64,000 nucleotides of DNA from Siphonodentalium dalli (lineage: Eukaryota; Mollusca; Scaphopoda; Gadilida; Siphonodentaliidae). Position 1 is the stretch's first letter. Each line of letters opens with the position of its first letter. The stretch covers positions 100,776,278-100,840,277 of the forward strand of contig CP136069.1 of assembly GCA_032622095.1 (NCBI GenBank), read 5' to 3'. The translations under genes and the position numbers were made by a program. Positions 23,990 to 35,189 of the stretch are shown in pieces. Under the pieces are notes generated by a model. The model was not told where the DNA came from and did no database searches. It worked only from the letters and a program-made list of their open reading frames with translations.

Positions 23990-24169
23990 TACAGGTGCAT
24001 GCTTGCCAGAGTATAGCTTCATGGCATTATGATCTATCTAAAACCCTGCTATCATGACAGACTATGCGACTCCAAAGAATTCTATACACTCCTCTACCCA
24101 CAACAAATGATTTTTTGTATACAACATGCAATTGTAAACTACTTAGTAACTGTTCATATTAAACACAGG

Positions 24170-24260
24170 TAGCTAAATTGGAGCAAGACATCAAAGCAGC
24201 CAATGGTCAATCAAACTCTGTGACAAAACAGGCAATGATCAAAGAGTTCAGCTCACTGTA
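24170..24260 (+). other. Possible terminal exon (coiled-coil-like)
   Basis: An acceptor-like 'ttcatattaaacacag' is followed by an open stretch reading VAKLEQDIKAANGQ... to ...AMIKEFSSL and a TAG stop. The composition is that of a helical coiled coil rather than a random frame. No other exon of the same gene is identified, so it could be an isolated or processed fragment. Confidence 0.25.
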
Positions 24261-24699
24261 GCAATTGCAGTGTCAAAGGACACCCAGTAACATAATCAGA
24301 TCAAACAGTTGTGGCAATAAACAAGGATCTCACCTGGACCACAGTCTGAATGGAATGGCCACTGTGATTGGTTGAATCCAACTGTCAACACTGAAGCTCT
24401 GTCCAAAAATACCTGCCAACCCTGGCCAACCGGGATGATTTTGCTAATTTTGTCTGGATTTAGACTTTTGTTTGTAATTTGTTGTCTTGTTAGTAAGGTA
24501 GGCATAGTCAGATGTCTATCAGTAAAATGATATTGGGAATATATATTATTATAGAACAGACTGAGATAGTAAATCAGAAATCCTAAAGTTTAACTTTTAC
24601 TAACCAATTACCCTGAATTTGACATGTTCGGTATCACTACTCAGGTGGGCTAACTATAATAATTAATTTAAGAAGTCTTTGGTAGAATAACTTTTGGCA

Positions 24700-24780
24700 A
24701 AATGAGAGAGAGAGAAGTTTATTCCTCCAAATATGGCGACAATATGATACAATGTATATATATATATATATATATAATAC
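24700..24780. repeat. (GA)n and (TA)n microsatellites
   Basis: A GA run near 24702-24715 and a TA run near 24755-24777. On the minus strand the CT run follows 'ggaggaataaact', a plausible 3' end of the LINE whose ORF2 stops at 25179, since LINE 3' ends often terminate in simple repeats. The 3' end assignment is inference. Confidence 0.6.
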
Positions 24781-25178
24781 ACACAAAAACTGGTGGCATA
24801 TATATACACAATACAATTTAACTTGAGAAATTTCATTTGAAGTCATTAGTTTTTCTCAAGAAATCCCGTCCATCAAACGGTGTTCGTACGGACATGTCGA
24901 CTTAATTCCTCAGTACTTAGCAATTAAGACACCAGGAGGTCCGATGACTTTAGAGTCACCATATCGAAGACCGAAGAATAGTTCACATATAATTATAAAT
25001 ATATTGCAGAAATTATTACTGCAAGACAAGATGTTAAGAGATCCATGTACTGTTCAGAACTTCAGACCACGCATAATTCGCAAATGAAGCGGACGCATTG
25101 CCCGAATAGCTGCTTCTCGTCACAGATGAGGTGAATTTCTGTGCTGGTGCATCCACTGAAGCTATAGGCTAAGAGGGT

Positions 25179-25479
25179 TTATTCAGACATTGCTTCTAAA
25201 AAGTTGAACACATGTATTCCAAATCGATCAATTATGGAATACCAGAATGTGTTCCGCGTTATCAAAGGGAATTCAGACGAGCATTCTCTATACATATGAA
25301 ACAATTGATTCGAATAATTTAGTTTGCAATGATAACATACAGAAGCATTATCATATGTCGTTTTGTTCAGAGTGCTTTCCATGATAACACAGTTGGCGAA
25401 AAAGGCTGGTTCATCTCGACATGTAACCCAGAGTTTCCAAATGGAAATTGGATCAGGTTTGACCTTAAAGAAGAATAGC
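25179..25479 (-). pseudogene. LINE ORF2 C-terminal CCHC segment
   Basis: The frame reads through ISIWKLWVTCRDEPAFFANC and ends with the motif CYHCKLNYSNQLFHMYREC (C-x2-C-x9-H-x4-C type) before FNFLEAMSE and a stop at 25179. A C-terminal C-x2-C...H...C knuckle is typical of CR1/L2-type LINE ORF2. It continues in frame from the reverse-transcriptase segment across the 253 bp MITE. Confidence 0.75.
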
Positions 25480-25732
25480 CAAGCCTTGAAATAGTGTGTC
25501 TGTCATTTGCAGAATGAGGTCCACAGAGGGTGAATTTAGTGATGCTACACTCATAGCGGGCTAGCATCACCAAATTCACCCTATGGGGACCTTATTCTGC
25601 TTACAACTCAGCAGAATGAGGTTCCCAGAGGGTGAATTTGGTGATGCTAGCCCACTATGTGGGGTAGCATCACTAAATTCGCCCTCTGGGGACCTCATTC
25701 TGCAAATGACAGGTACACTATTTCAAGGCTTG
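25480..25732. mobile_element. hAT-like MITE, 253 bp, perfect 8 bp TSD, quadruple fold-back
   Basis: The ends caagccttgaaatag and its inverse complement are flanked by agaatagc at 25472-25479 and 25733-25740. Inside, a ~40 bp unit (gcagaatgaggt ... gggtgaattt ... gatgct) occurs four times in alternating orientation at about 25508, 25565, 25612 and 25663. The element therefore folds as two tandem hairpins or one long one. Without it, the host LINE reads in frame (DMLF then FFKVKP). Confidence 0.9.
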
Positions 25733-27870
25733 AGAATAGCATATCCCCTTGTGCATAATAACTAGTTTCACGACAGTGAGGCGTTCCTTTATAGTCATTT
25801 TCCACATTGATATAGTCAGAAAAGTTCCTGTAGAGTAAGAGGTGATCATATAGGTCATATTTTTTAAGAACGTTTGTAATGTTCGCAAGAAAACCCGTGG
25901 GTGGACGGTCATATAACAACATCGCATGGAGATTGAACAAAAATATTTCTATAAAGGCTTGCCTATGACCATATAGCGATGAGTTGATGAGCGACCCCAG
26001 AAACAAGAGTTTTCTCCTCTCTAGTTCATACTGAATTGGCAAAACACCAAGCAAGGAGAGAGTAAGAATTGTACTACTTCTCTGAGAGATAAGTTGCATG
26101 TTTATAATGCACATGTGATATGATCGTTCTAAGCTAAGGTAATTCGTAGATGAAAGGCTCCACCACATCTCGCAACCATACATGGCTTTAGGAATGGCTA
26201 CCTGAATAAACAGTGTAAGATTTGTCAGAGGAGTGAAATCTTTCGAAACCGGGGCGCGACAAGTGGCAAAGAAGCATTTGAGAAGCGTGCTCAATGTTCG
26301 GGACATGGGAACTTCTAGAATCCTGGATTCGTTACCTGATCGGATTCAGATATTGCACAGGGCCCAAATACAAAGGACTGTTCTGAGCAGAGCTGGTTTG
26401 CGAGAGGTGATGAAGATAACAATCTTACTTTTTTTGTGCAAAAACTGGAATCTCTACTTTAAACTGTAGTCATAGCATGTCAATGAGTTTTCGCAGACCG
26501 AGCTCTGTCAGTGATGCTATCGTGATATCGTCTGCAGTGGTCGGGCACGAGCATGTCAGCGTGTTTATATGCAAACCATGAGGTGAGTCAGACAATGACT
26601 TAATAAGGTCATAAGGTACAGGGAGGGAGATAAAACATGTCCCTGTCTCGTACCTTGCTCCATTTTGATTGAATGTGTTATGATTCCTTTGTACAATATA
26701 TTGCTCTCCACATTTGAGTACATGTCAAGGAATAGTCGTAGCAAGTTACCTTTTATTCCCATCTCATGCAATTGTAAATTAGGCCCTCATGGCATACACA
26801 GTCAAATGCTTTTTTCGAATTTGGCATAGGCTATGTCTTCTTGAAGTTCGAGGCAGTTACCGAGCAACCAACACCTTTCTGGAAACCATTTTGTAGGCTA
26901 CTCGGAAAATGCTTGAAAGTATGGCTCTGCTTAAGTCTTTGAAGAATTATATTCTCATAAATCTTATACAATACAGGAAGAAGCGTGATTGCTAAGTAAG
27001 TGTCTGGGTTTTGAATAGGTTTCGGATCTCCTTTGTAGATTGGCAAAACAAGACCTTTCTTCATATCAGATGGGATGTGTGCAAGCTTAAACATGGTTGA
27101 AAATAACAAACATAAAACAGTGCGAACATTCAATGGTGCATTTATAATGTGTTCATTCGACAAGTTGTCAATTCCCCCCTGCTTTGTTCAGTTTTAGTTT
27201 TACAATTGCTTCATTAATCTCGACCAGTGAGACAGACCATGTGCAGAGATAATTATTTCCTTCATTTAATTGATCGGAATTGAGAAATTCTTCTATTTTC
27301 GATTTGACAAATAACTCAAACTCCTTATCCTTATGGGCAGAACTTTTATAAAGTTCTGCAAAATAATTTTGCCATCCTAAAGCAATGTCCAGAGGATTTC
27401 TATACATATAAATACCGCAAAATAACATTTCCGTTCCTGTGCGCACACTGCTTCCAGTTTTAGGCGGACGAATTTCCAGAAGGCTTTGTGATCGGAAGCT
27501 GCTTGACATATGATTTTACAGCTAAGTGATGGGCGCTACGGAACTGACGTTTTTGGTCTCTATAGGCCCGGTAAATTACGTTTGTTAAAATCTGTGGGCC
27601 GCCCTGAAATAATCCACATTTTCCTATGTGCTATCATAGCTTTATGTAAGTGTTGAATGTCATGACCCCAATATGGTTTGGAGTTTTGTCAACTATGAGG
27701 AGTGGGACTTGCCCTTTAAGCAGCAGACAACATAGCGCTAACTAAGCTTGTGTAAGCTGCGTCCACTTCACTCTTGTTACTGAGATACTATCTAATACAT
27801 AGCTTTTATATTAATCAATATCAACCTTTTGCCCATTTATTGTTTTTCGATTGGCGCTTTTGGAGTTATC
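25733..27870 (-). pseudogene. LINE ORF2 linker and reverse transcriptase
   Basis: From upstream to downstream on the minus strand: linker with KPYW and WIISGRP near 27690-27590 and RDQKRQFRSAHH near 27550; WQNYFAELY near 27360; RT fingers with MKKGLVLPIYKGDPKP and LLPVLYKIYENII at 27070-26930; RT motif QGTRQGHVLSP near 26650; catalytic TADDITIAS with Ala-Asp-Asp at 26527-26535, the equivalent of the YADD/FADD box; thumb and C-terminal region 26306-25733. There are several frameshifts, one in a G run near 27172. The order and motifs are standard for a non-LTR reverse transcriptase; the product would have primed reverse transcription at nicked target DNA. Confidence 0.85.
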
Positions 27871-28246
27871 GGTCGTTAGAGAGGGAATGAGTGTTTCGTT
27901 TATGGGGCCAAATGCAAGACGCCAAGGTTGTTAAACAATTTTATTGTTTCAACCTGTAATAGAAAAACACATATTAGTACTATGTCACATGTAAATGGAT
28001 AAATCCACATGCATGGGATACATGGAAATACATAATGCACAAAGCACGTCTGTATGGATGCGACCAAATAATACAGAATACAGTAAGACGTTAAAGGCAA
28101 CTATCCGAAATAGACACCTGTATAATATGAACACAATAGTATAAAAGTGTGGTCCTCACAAACTATAAACACACACCACAATTCAAGTCAACTTATTAAA
28201 TAGTATACACTATACCACAACAAGTGTCACTACAAGAACATAGATG

Positions 28247-29059
28247 TGTAGTCAACTGGGGGTTCCCATAAGCGGGGAGGGGCTGTGGACACTACTTAGT
28301 GGGCGCAGGTTCCCAAGTCTTATTGTTTCAAAAACTCCCCGGGCCAGTTTAATAGAATATAATAGTGAGGTAATCATGAGTTTATTAATCAATATCATCT
28401 ATATGGCTATATGTTGAATATCTAAGTTTGATATGTTTGACAAGTTCAAATACAATTACTGGTTCTATATATATATTCTCAACTTCTAGTACAATAAATG
28501 TCCTAATAACCTACTTCCGGTCATATATGAGAGAACCGGGTAAACTGTCAGAATACGCCACTTCCGGTACAGAAAGTGGACGGAGAAATCTACTTCCGGT
28601 AAATATGTATTAGCAGACAGTGTAAACAGCCAGAGAATACAACTTCCGGTATTATGCATTAGCGGACAGTGTAAACAGCCGGAGAATACAACTTCTGGTT
28701 TATAAAATCTTCCCCAATTTCGTGGTAATTATAATGTCCCCCAAAACTGTTGCCTTTGGCTGGGTAGTCAGAGCTATTAGTAAGAGATGGTGACCATACT
28801 CGGGATAATTCTGACTGAACCAATGTTGCAAGAAACAGTGGCCTTTTTATACGATTTGAGCGGATCGGGAGATCGTATTGGCCGACCAATCGGAGGTCAC
28901 CGCTCAAATCGACGAATCAGAACCACTGCCCCGTTGCACCCATTGGATCAGTCCAAAGTTGAAGTGGTGACCAGCTCACCGTTAATGGGCCTTTAGTGAA
29001 ACGACACCTTACAGAAAAGACCTGTTAACAAGTGGGTGAAATCACCCAACATTACCACA
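28247..29059 (-). repeat. 3' LTR
   Basis: Direct repeat of 31991-32801. It contains repeated 'acttccggt' phrases near 28500-28650, possibly promoter or enhancer elements (inference). Differences from the 5' LTR lie near 28331, 28769, 28930 and 28987. Confidence 0.92.
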
Positions 29060-29072
29060 CTCCTCCCTCCTT
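29060..29072 (-). promoter_or_regulatory. Polypurine tract
   Basis: On the minus strand this reads aaggagggaggag, immediately before the 3' LTR. That is the standard position and composition for priming plus-strand DNA synthesis in LTR elements. Confidence 0.85.
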
Positions 29073-29273
29073 AAAAATCACAATGTATACATTGTGAAAA
29101 AGGTCCATACAAAGTTAGAAATGTTCTGTTTTTGATGCACAGGATGAGGATCATGAATTCACGATATCGTTATCCGTTGTCACGTTTTGAAACAGAATAT
29201 AACAGTCACTCGAATTCACTGCTGATTCTCGAACAATAGTCTAAATGGTGCGATTCCAGTTTCCTTCCATGTA

Positions 29274-29341
29274 CAGCTTAGACACCTTCCCAGCTTAGGC
29301 ACCTTCCCAGCTTAGACACCTTCCCAGCTTAGACACCTTTC
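29274..29341. repeat. 17 bp tandem repeat, four copies
   Basis: The unit cagcttagacaccttcc is repeated four times with one or two changes. It contains the stop codon of the Gag-protease ORF (29295), so the last residues of the protein (about GRCLSWEGA) are encoded by the repeat. It may be the scar of the deletion that removed the rest of pol. Confidence 0.85.
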
Positions 29342-31829
29342 CATCTCCCGGCCAGAAGTAATGATCGAGCAGATGCTCGCTTGATAACTGGGTAGAGTCC
29401 GCGATCAAGTATGCAATTTCGCCATCCTCGCGTTGTATTTTCGACTGTCCAACAAACCAAGTATCCATAACGATGGGCGTAGATAGTTTAATATTGCCTG
29501 CATCAAAGGTTTCACAAACAAAATACTCTTCCGCCAAAGATTTTGTCGTAACCAATCGTTTTACTCGTGGCACCAGACTATCACATTGCTTGAGACCCTC
29601 ATGAACCATAATATCACTGTTAACTCCGAGACCATTATCATCACCATAACCACTATCGCGACTATCACTTTGCTTATGACCCTCATGAACCATGATATCA
29701 TTTTTAACACCGAGACCTTCATCGTCACCATGACCACTATCGTGACTATCACTGCTAGAATCGAGTGTGTTTGGAAAATTAAAGCAGACAACTCCTACCG
29801 AAAAATTACGACCAGCAGCGGCAGATGGTATGGATGGTACCAATCGCTTCGAGACCAACTCATCAGGAGGGTTGGACACCATTAAGGCACCAGTGTCCTG
29901 TGAGCTCTTCGGTTTTTGAAGGTGGCCGACGTCCTGTCCATCTGAACATGTATACCCAACAAGATACCCTACATTCTCGTCACACCCAATTCGAGCCAGT
30001 GAATCATCTGTACCAACCGAATAAGTATATGTTTCATGAACATTAATGCACGCAGTCGAACAAGAGCGCCTATGGAAAAGCCTTATTTCACCATCGTTAA
30101 CAGTCAATGTTTTATTACAAACATTTAAGATTCCATGATTCTCTTTGAGGAAATCTAAACCAAGTATGCCACTGAAATTGTTTACGTCAGCTACCACAAA
30201 GTCTTGCTGTACTACAAGAGCTGGAAAACCGACTTCCAACGAAACTGATCCATGTACATTCAAGTCTTGTCCAGCTGCAGTGGAAAGCTTAATATCAGAG
30301 AAGTCCAATGTATCACTCGGCAGACATAATTGATCATAAAAACTTTTATTTAAAATAGAAACGGGTGAGCCAGTGTCAACCAGAAACGTACAACAAACAC
30401 CAGTTACCACTGCACGACAAAATAAACATTTCTTAGAAGCCTGTGTTGAACACGTTGGTACAATATCAGAACTAGCAAAACGTTTTCTATCAGACTGAGG
30501 ACTCCTCGTCTCATAACAAAGTGCTGAATTTACAAAACCCGACTGCTGATCTGCCATCTTTCGTCGGCACCGAGCCTCCACGTGACCTACTTTATTGCAA
30601 TAATAGCACGTGACCTGTCGCCTCGGAGAAGTAGGACCTCGATGTTGACTTTGACCTCCCAGCTGACGTTCAAGAGTTGAGATCCTATCAAGGAGCTGGT
30701 GTTCCGCATTGTTACCACTATCTGGAGGTAGCATGGGCTTGTCTAACGGGCCCTCAATAGATTCAAATTCGGATGACAAGGCAATAGCATGATTAAGTGT
30801 TACTGGGTGTCCATATTGAACATGTTTCTTCAATTCGGAATGTCTCAAACCCCAAATGAACTGCTCAACCAAGAAGGGCTCAACATTAGAGTGGGTTAAG
30901 CCAGGGTGGGCTTTTCGAGCCAAGGTTGTCAATTCATAACCATATTCGACTACAGATTGGCCTACTTTCCTTGTGCATTGACGGAAATTCGACCGATGTG
31001 TTGACAACTGTTGAGATGGGCTATACCGGTGTGTCAAAATTTCTTTAAGTATTTGATAGTTGTAAGTTTGCTCCGGAGTTAGATTACCCAGGATGGTCTG
31101 TGAATTCCCTCGCAAATTTATCAACAAATGGTATGCCATTTCTGGTCCCTTCCAACCATTTAGCTTAGCAATAATTTCAAAATGAGTCATGTAGTCATTA
31201 ATGTCCCATTTCTTATCATCAAAAGTTTCAGGATTCACTATTGTTTTAACAAATTTATTAGAAGATGATAAGTGCTCAGAAAAAACTGGTTTGTGAACAG
31301 ATTCATTTGTGGAAGAATTATATAGTGTGTGATTGGGACCCCTGTCCCGCATGTGTAAATATTGAGAAAATAAGTCTTGGCTATGTATTGCCGACTGCCC
31401 TGTTGCAATACCAAGAGTGTCATTTGCATACCCTGAAATTGACTTACTGTATGCTGGGGTTTCCGGTACATAATGGGCAAAAGAACATTTACTCCCATTG
31501 AAACTTTGACTTGGAGTAGTCTTAAATGATGAAATTGGAGTAGAGGCCACAGAGGTCACATGTGAGGTTACAGTCGGTCCACCCCAACCCGACGTGGTAA
31601 TTTGTAAGGTATACCCATCTGGAAGCGAGCTATCCAGCCTATTATGACCCATTATGGAAGTGCCTACAACACTATCATTTGATACAATCCTTGGTTTGAT
31701 ACCCATTGAGTGTAACAGTGTAGCAATATACCTGTCAGTACTTTCTGACTCCTCATCAGACCCGACTAAGGGGTCATACAAACCCCGGGGTTCAGTCCTA
31801 TCCCACCCTGTGGAATATTTCCCAGCCAT
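29295..31829 (-). CDS. Gag-protease polyprotein, 844 aa
   Basis: Retrotransposon structural polyprotein that would assemble particles and be cut by its own protease. Visible parts: Ser/Thr-rich N-terminus; helical capsid-like region of the retrotrans_gag type at about residues 200-373 (FDDKKWDINDYMTHFEIIAK, FIWGLR); zinc knuckle CYYCNKVGHVEARC at 408-421, perfect C-x2-C-x4-H-x4-C; aspartic protease with FLVDTGSPVS (DTGS at 485-488) and ILGLDFL (Asp at 559). The ~250 residues after the protease contain two 28-aa tandem units (DSGHGDDEGLGV / DSGYGDDNGLGV) and no RT motif. The frame is intact, and the ATG at 31829 lies 161 bp downstream of the 5' LTR. The lack of pol, unusual for a Ty3-type element, makes it non-autonomous. 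Confidence 0.9.
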   Translation of the reverse strand: MAGKYSTGWDRTEPRGLYDPLVGSDEESESTDRYIATLLHSMGIKPRIVSNDSVVGTSIMGHNRLDSSLPDGYTLQITTSGWGGPTVTSHVTSVASTPISSFKTTPSQSFNGSKCSFAHYVPETPAYSKSISGYANDTLGIATGQSAIHSQDLFSQYLHMRDRGPNHTLYNSSTNESVHKPVFSEHLSSSNKFVKTIVNPETFDDKKWDINDYMTHFEIIAKLNGWKGPEMAYHLLINLRGNSQTILGNLTPEQTYNYQILKEILTHRYSPSQQLSTHRSNFRQCTRKVGQSVVEYGYELTTLARKAHPGLTHSNVEPFLVEQFIWGLRHSELKKHVQYGHPVTLNHAIALSSEFESIEGPLDKPMLPPDSGNNAEHQLLDRISTLERQLGGQSQHRGPTSPRRQVTCYYCNKVGHVEARCRRKMADQQSGFVNSALCYETRSPQSDRKRFASSDIVPTCSTQASKKCLFCRAVVTGVCCTFLVDTGSPVSILNKSFYDQLCLPSDTLDFSDIKLSTAAGQDLNVHGSVSLEVGFPALVVQQDFVVADVNNFSGILGLDFLKENHGILNVCNKTLTVNDGEIRLFHRRSCSTACINVHETYTYSVGTDDSLARIGCDENVGYLVGYTCSDGQDVGHLQKPKSSQDTGALMVSNPPDELVSKRLVPSIPSAAAGRNFSVGVVCFNFPNTLDSSSDSHDSGHGDDEGLGVKNDIMVHEGHKQSDSRDSGYGDDNGLGVNSDIMVHEGLKQCDSLVPRVKRLVTTKSLAEEYFVCETFDAGNIKLSTPIVMDTWFVGQSKIQREDGEIAYLIADSTQLSSEHLLDHYFWPGDGKVSKLGRCLSWEGA
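29597..29764. repeat. 84 bp tandem duplication within the Gag-protease ORF
   Basis: 'cctcatgaac' recurs at 29597 and 29681, and the intervening sequence is duplicated, encoding two 28-residue acidic units. The length is a multiple of three and keeps the frame. Confidence 0.8.
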
Positions 31830-31969
31830 AGCTCAACCTTTTGGGGAAACAGTTATCAAAAATATATAATTTTTGCAAAATTCAAACTTGAAATTTGAAT
31901 ATTACTTTAACATAAGATAAATATTGAAAATGTGAATATATATGACGTCCTAAATTGTGACAAGAATAA

Positions 31970-31986
31970 TCCTGCTCACGGCACCA
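31970..31986 (-). promoter_or_regulatory. Primer-binding site
   Basis: On the minus strand, TGGTGCCGTGAGCAGGA begins four bases after the 5' LTR. A TGG start complements the CCA end of a tRNA, and TGGTGCC is common in metazoan LTR elements. I do not assign the tRNA. Confidence 0.7.
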
Positions 31987-31990
31987 TAAA

Positions 31991-32801
31991 TGTAGTCAAC
32001 TGGGGGTTCCCATAAGCGGGGAGGGGCTGTGGACACTACTTAGTGGGCGCAGGTTCCCAAGTCTTATTGTTTCCACACTCCCCGGGCCAGTTTAATAGAA
32101 TATAATAGTGAGGTAATCATGAGTTTATTAATCAATATCATCTATATGGCTATATGTTGAATATCTAAGTTTGATATGTTTGACAAGTTCAAATACAATT
32201 ACTGGTTCTATATATATATTCTCAACTTCTAGTACAATAAATGTCCTAATAACCTACTTCCGGTCATATATGAGAGAACCGGGTAAACTGTCAGAATACG
32301 CCACTTCCGGTACAGAAAGTGGACGGAGAAATCTACTTCCGGTAAATATGTATTAGCAGACAGTGTAAACAGCCAGAGAATACAACTTCCGGTATTATGC
32401 ATTAGCGGACAGTGTAAACAGCCGGAGAATACAACTTCTGGTTTATAAAATCTTCCCCAATTTCGTGGTAATTATAATGTCCCCCAAAACTGTTGCCTTT
32501 GGCTGGGTAGTCCGAGCTATTAGTAAGAGATGGTGACCATACTCGGGATAATTCTGACTGAACCAATGTTGCAAGAAACAGTGGCCTTTTTATACGATTT
32601 GAGCGGATCGGGAGATCGTATTGGCCGACCAATCGGAGGTCACCGCTCAAATCGACGAATCAGAACCACTGCCCGTTGCACCCATTGGATCAGTCCAAAG
32701 TTGAAGTGGTGACCAGCTCACCGTTAATGTGCCTTTAGTGAAACGACACCTTACAGAAAAGACCTGTTAACAAGTGGGTGAAATCACCCAACATTACCAC
32801 A
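31991..32801 (-). repeat. 5' LTR
   Basis: Direct repeat of 28247-29059. Expected to hold the element promoter. Two copies of the same 'acttccggt' motif group lie near 32255-32395. Confidence 0.92.
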
Positions 32802-34677
32802 GATGTATGAATCCCTATATCACGGTGTCAAGTGAAGGTCGAAACCAGCCAGGTGAATTATCAACAGAATCGATAGGATTCCAATCAGTATGCAAATGAA
32901 AACAGAACCAATATCATTCACTTATGGTCTGTCTGGCATTATATGTATGTATTTGTAACACTTACACGTTGGCGGGCATATTTGTGGCCGATATGAGTAG
33001 GAATTATTAAAGTTGTGTTCGAATTCAGTGGAGGACAGTGAAGGCGCAAAGATTTGAGCGTATATGGGCATTTTTCAAAAAAATTGGCCTATTTCTGTCC
33101 ATCACCATTTATTTTTAGAAAAGTTTATTAATGATCACATTTTTTTATTTTGAGATATAATATGGGATGGGGTCGACTTGTTGCCAATTATGCCTGTCCC
33201 ATTTTCCGAAATCTCCCCAAAAACAGACATTTTTGTATAAAATATGACCATTAAATACCACTTTATTAGACAATTTGCCTCATATGAAACACGCCTGATC
33301 ATAAAATCACAAAATATGCACAATTTTTACCAAGTCAAGTAACATAATTTAGGTCACAAAACTGTCCCACGATTGGTGGTCCCTACTGTTACCAAGAGAG
33401 AAACACATAATACAATAGTCCTGGCATTGGCGAATGAGGAAGTGCAAATTGGTTTCCAGTGCTACTCATCAATACACATGGTTAAACAACTGTTATCCGG
33501 TGGTCGGTGGAATTAATTTGCCCGTAATTGACAGTATCATTCATCAGACAGGTGAGTATATTTGGGAGTGTGTCACTACTGTTACCGATAGATACAGGTA
33601 TGTGAGTTTATTATTACACAAATGTTTCTCTTCTTAGTTTTGTCCAATGTGATCCCCGTGAGGCAACACATACATTTTGTTACATAACAATGGACGACCG
33701 GTGGGAATCCCATTTATAAACCCGAAACGTCCCTACTGTTACCGTCCCTACTGTTACCTTTTAAATTGTAACAGTGGGGAACACTTTGGTAACAGCATGG
33801 ACAAAATTTAAAAAAAATGGCATGAGTAAGTATTAGTTTGCATGTCGTAATGATTTTGACATATCCATGCTCTGGTTCCTGGCTTATAACATCAATATTT
33901 TCACAGATTTTACTCGTCATTCCTGTCTCAGTCAGATAATGCTGGATGTGGTAACAGGAGGGACATTGCGGTAACAGCAGTGACAATAGATTACACAGTT
34001 GTTATTTTTGGCAGTGAATTGACATATATTTGTATTTCCTTGCAGAACGCCATTCATTTCTGTCTTCCACATACTCATTTTGATATAGAATGTTTTCTAT
34101 TATACTTGATTGAGATCCAGTAAATGAAAGTATACGTGCTCATTTGCAATGATCAAACAGTTTTCACATAAATTCACTTAGGGCCAATTCCCATGCCCAA
34201 CACAAACCCGTGTGAACTGTCAGATATAGACACACACCTGATCAAGTGGTCCTGCTAATATGTATGATGCTGGTAGACCTGCTGATATGCTATGATTTCA
34301 AAAACTCACGAAATTGAATTACTGCGGTCATGCACACGGTACATGTATGTGAAAAGTCATTTCACTGTGAGGTACTATATTCTAATTCCAAACAAAGTAT
34401 CTCCATCATTCCGCAGCGATTCCATTATTCATCTACGACATACAAGAAATATACAGAGTTTACTATAATCAGTATTTAATTAGACTGCTACTCGTGTGTA
34501 AACAAATAGCAATGAGCAAACGGTGTTAACTGGATATTAGCTATCAACATAGGGGTAGTAAAAGGTGCACTACCATTGTACATGACCACCTGCCATGCTA
34601 CAGAAGTCAGAGGTTGTTCAATCTAAACCTGTCTAGTAACCAAATCAAAATTGATTTTAAAGCCAGTGATAGCAGGT

Positions 34678-34692
34678 AAGGGGGGGGGGGGG
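34678..34692. repeat. Poly-G homopolymer
   Basis: A short G run followed by 'ggtaatt'. No coding meaning. Confidence 0.8.
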
Positions 34693-35189
34693 TAATTATT
34701 TTTCCGAACACTATGCGGGTGGGTGGGTGAATCTTTCAGCAGCCCGACTGACACATTTTTTCCTGGCCCTGTAATTTTTTCCCTCGAGTCAATTGTCTTC
34801 AAAATGATGGGACATAAGGTTTTAAGAATGCTTCTATTACATGTATACAATAGGTATGTACTTAACTCTTGGTAAGGGGTTTGAGTTCACCATCAGTTAA
34901 TAATGAGGGATGACACCAAGTGGCAATAAAACGGTCAGCTTGCTAAATGTTTTCATCAAATATCTATCAATGCATATTGACACAGAAAGGCTCAGATTTA
35001 AATAGTTCTAATAAAAATGAATTATTCAACCTGATATAAATGAAAACAACACAAAAATAGATTCATAAAAAAAATGTAAACTCTTCACAGAACTCTTCAA
35101 ATAAAAATAGAATATTCTAAAAACCATAATAAAATAAAACAAAGGTGTTAGAACAAACTTTGACCGATTTCAACGATATTCGGTATATA

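Larger units (their letters stand above)
28247..32801 (-). mobile_element. Young LTR retrotransposon encoding Gag-protease only
   Basis: The two LTRs (28247-29059 and 31991-32801, about 812 bp) differ at roughly half a dozen positions, so they are over 99% identical and the insertion is recent. In element orientation the LTR is TG...CA. GATG occurs at both flanks (28243-28246 and 32802-32805; AGATG if one terminal base is shared). A primer-binding site and polypurine tract lie at the expected places. The 2.9 kb interior holds one 844-codon ORF with capsid-like, zinc-knuckle and aspartic-protease domains, and no reverse transcriptase, RNase H or integrase. It would need enzymes in trans. Confidence 0.92.

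Noticed and set aside
29561-29885. ORFs rich in Thr/Ile/Val (TITTIATITLLM) overlapping the LTR element
   Set aside because: They are other-frame or antisense readings of the 84 bp duplication in the Gag-protease ORF.
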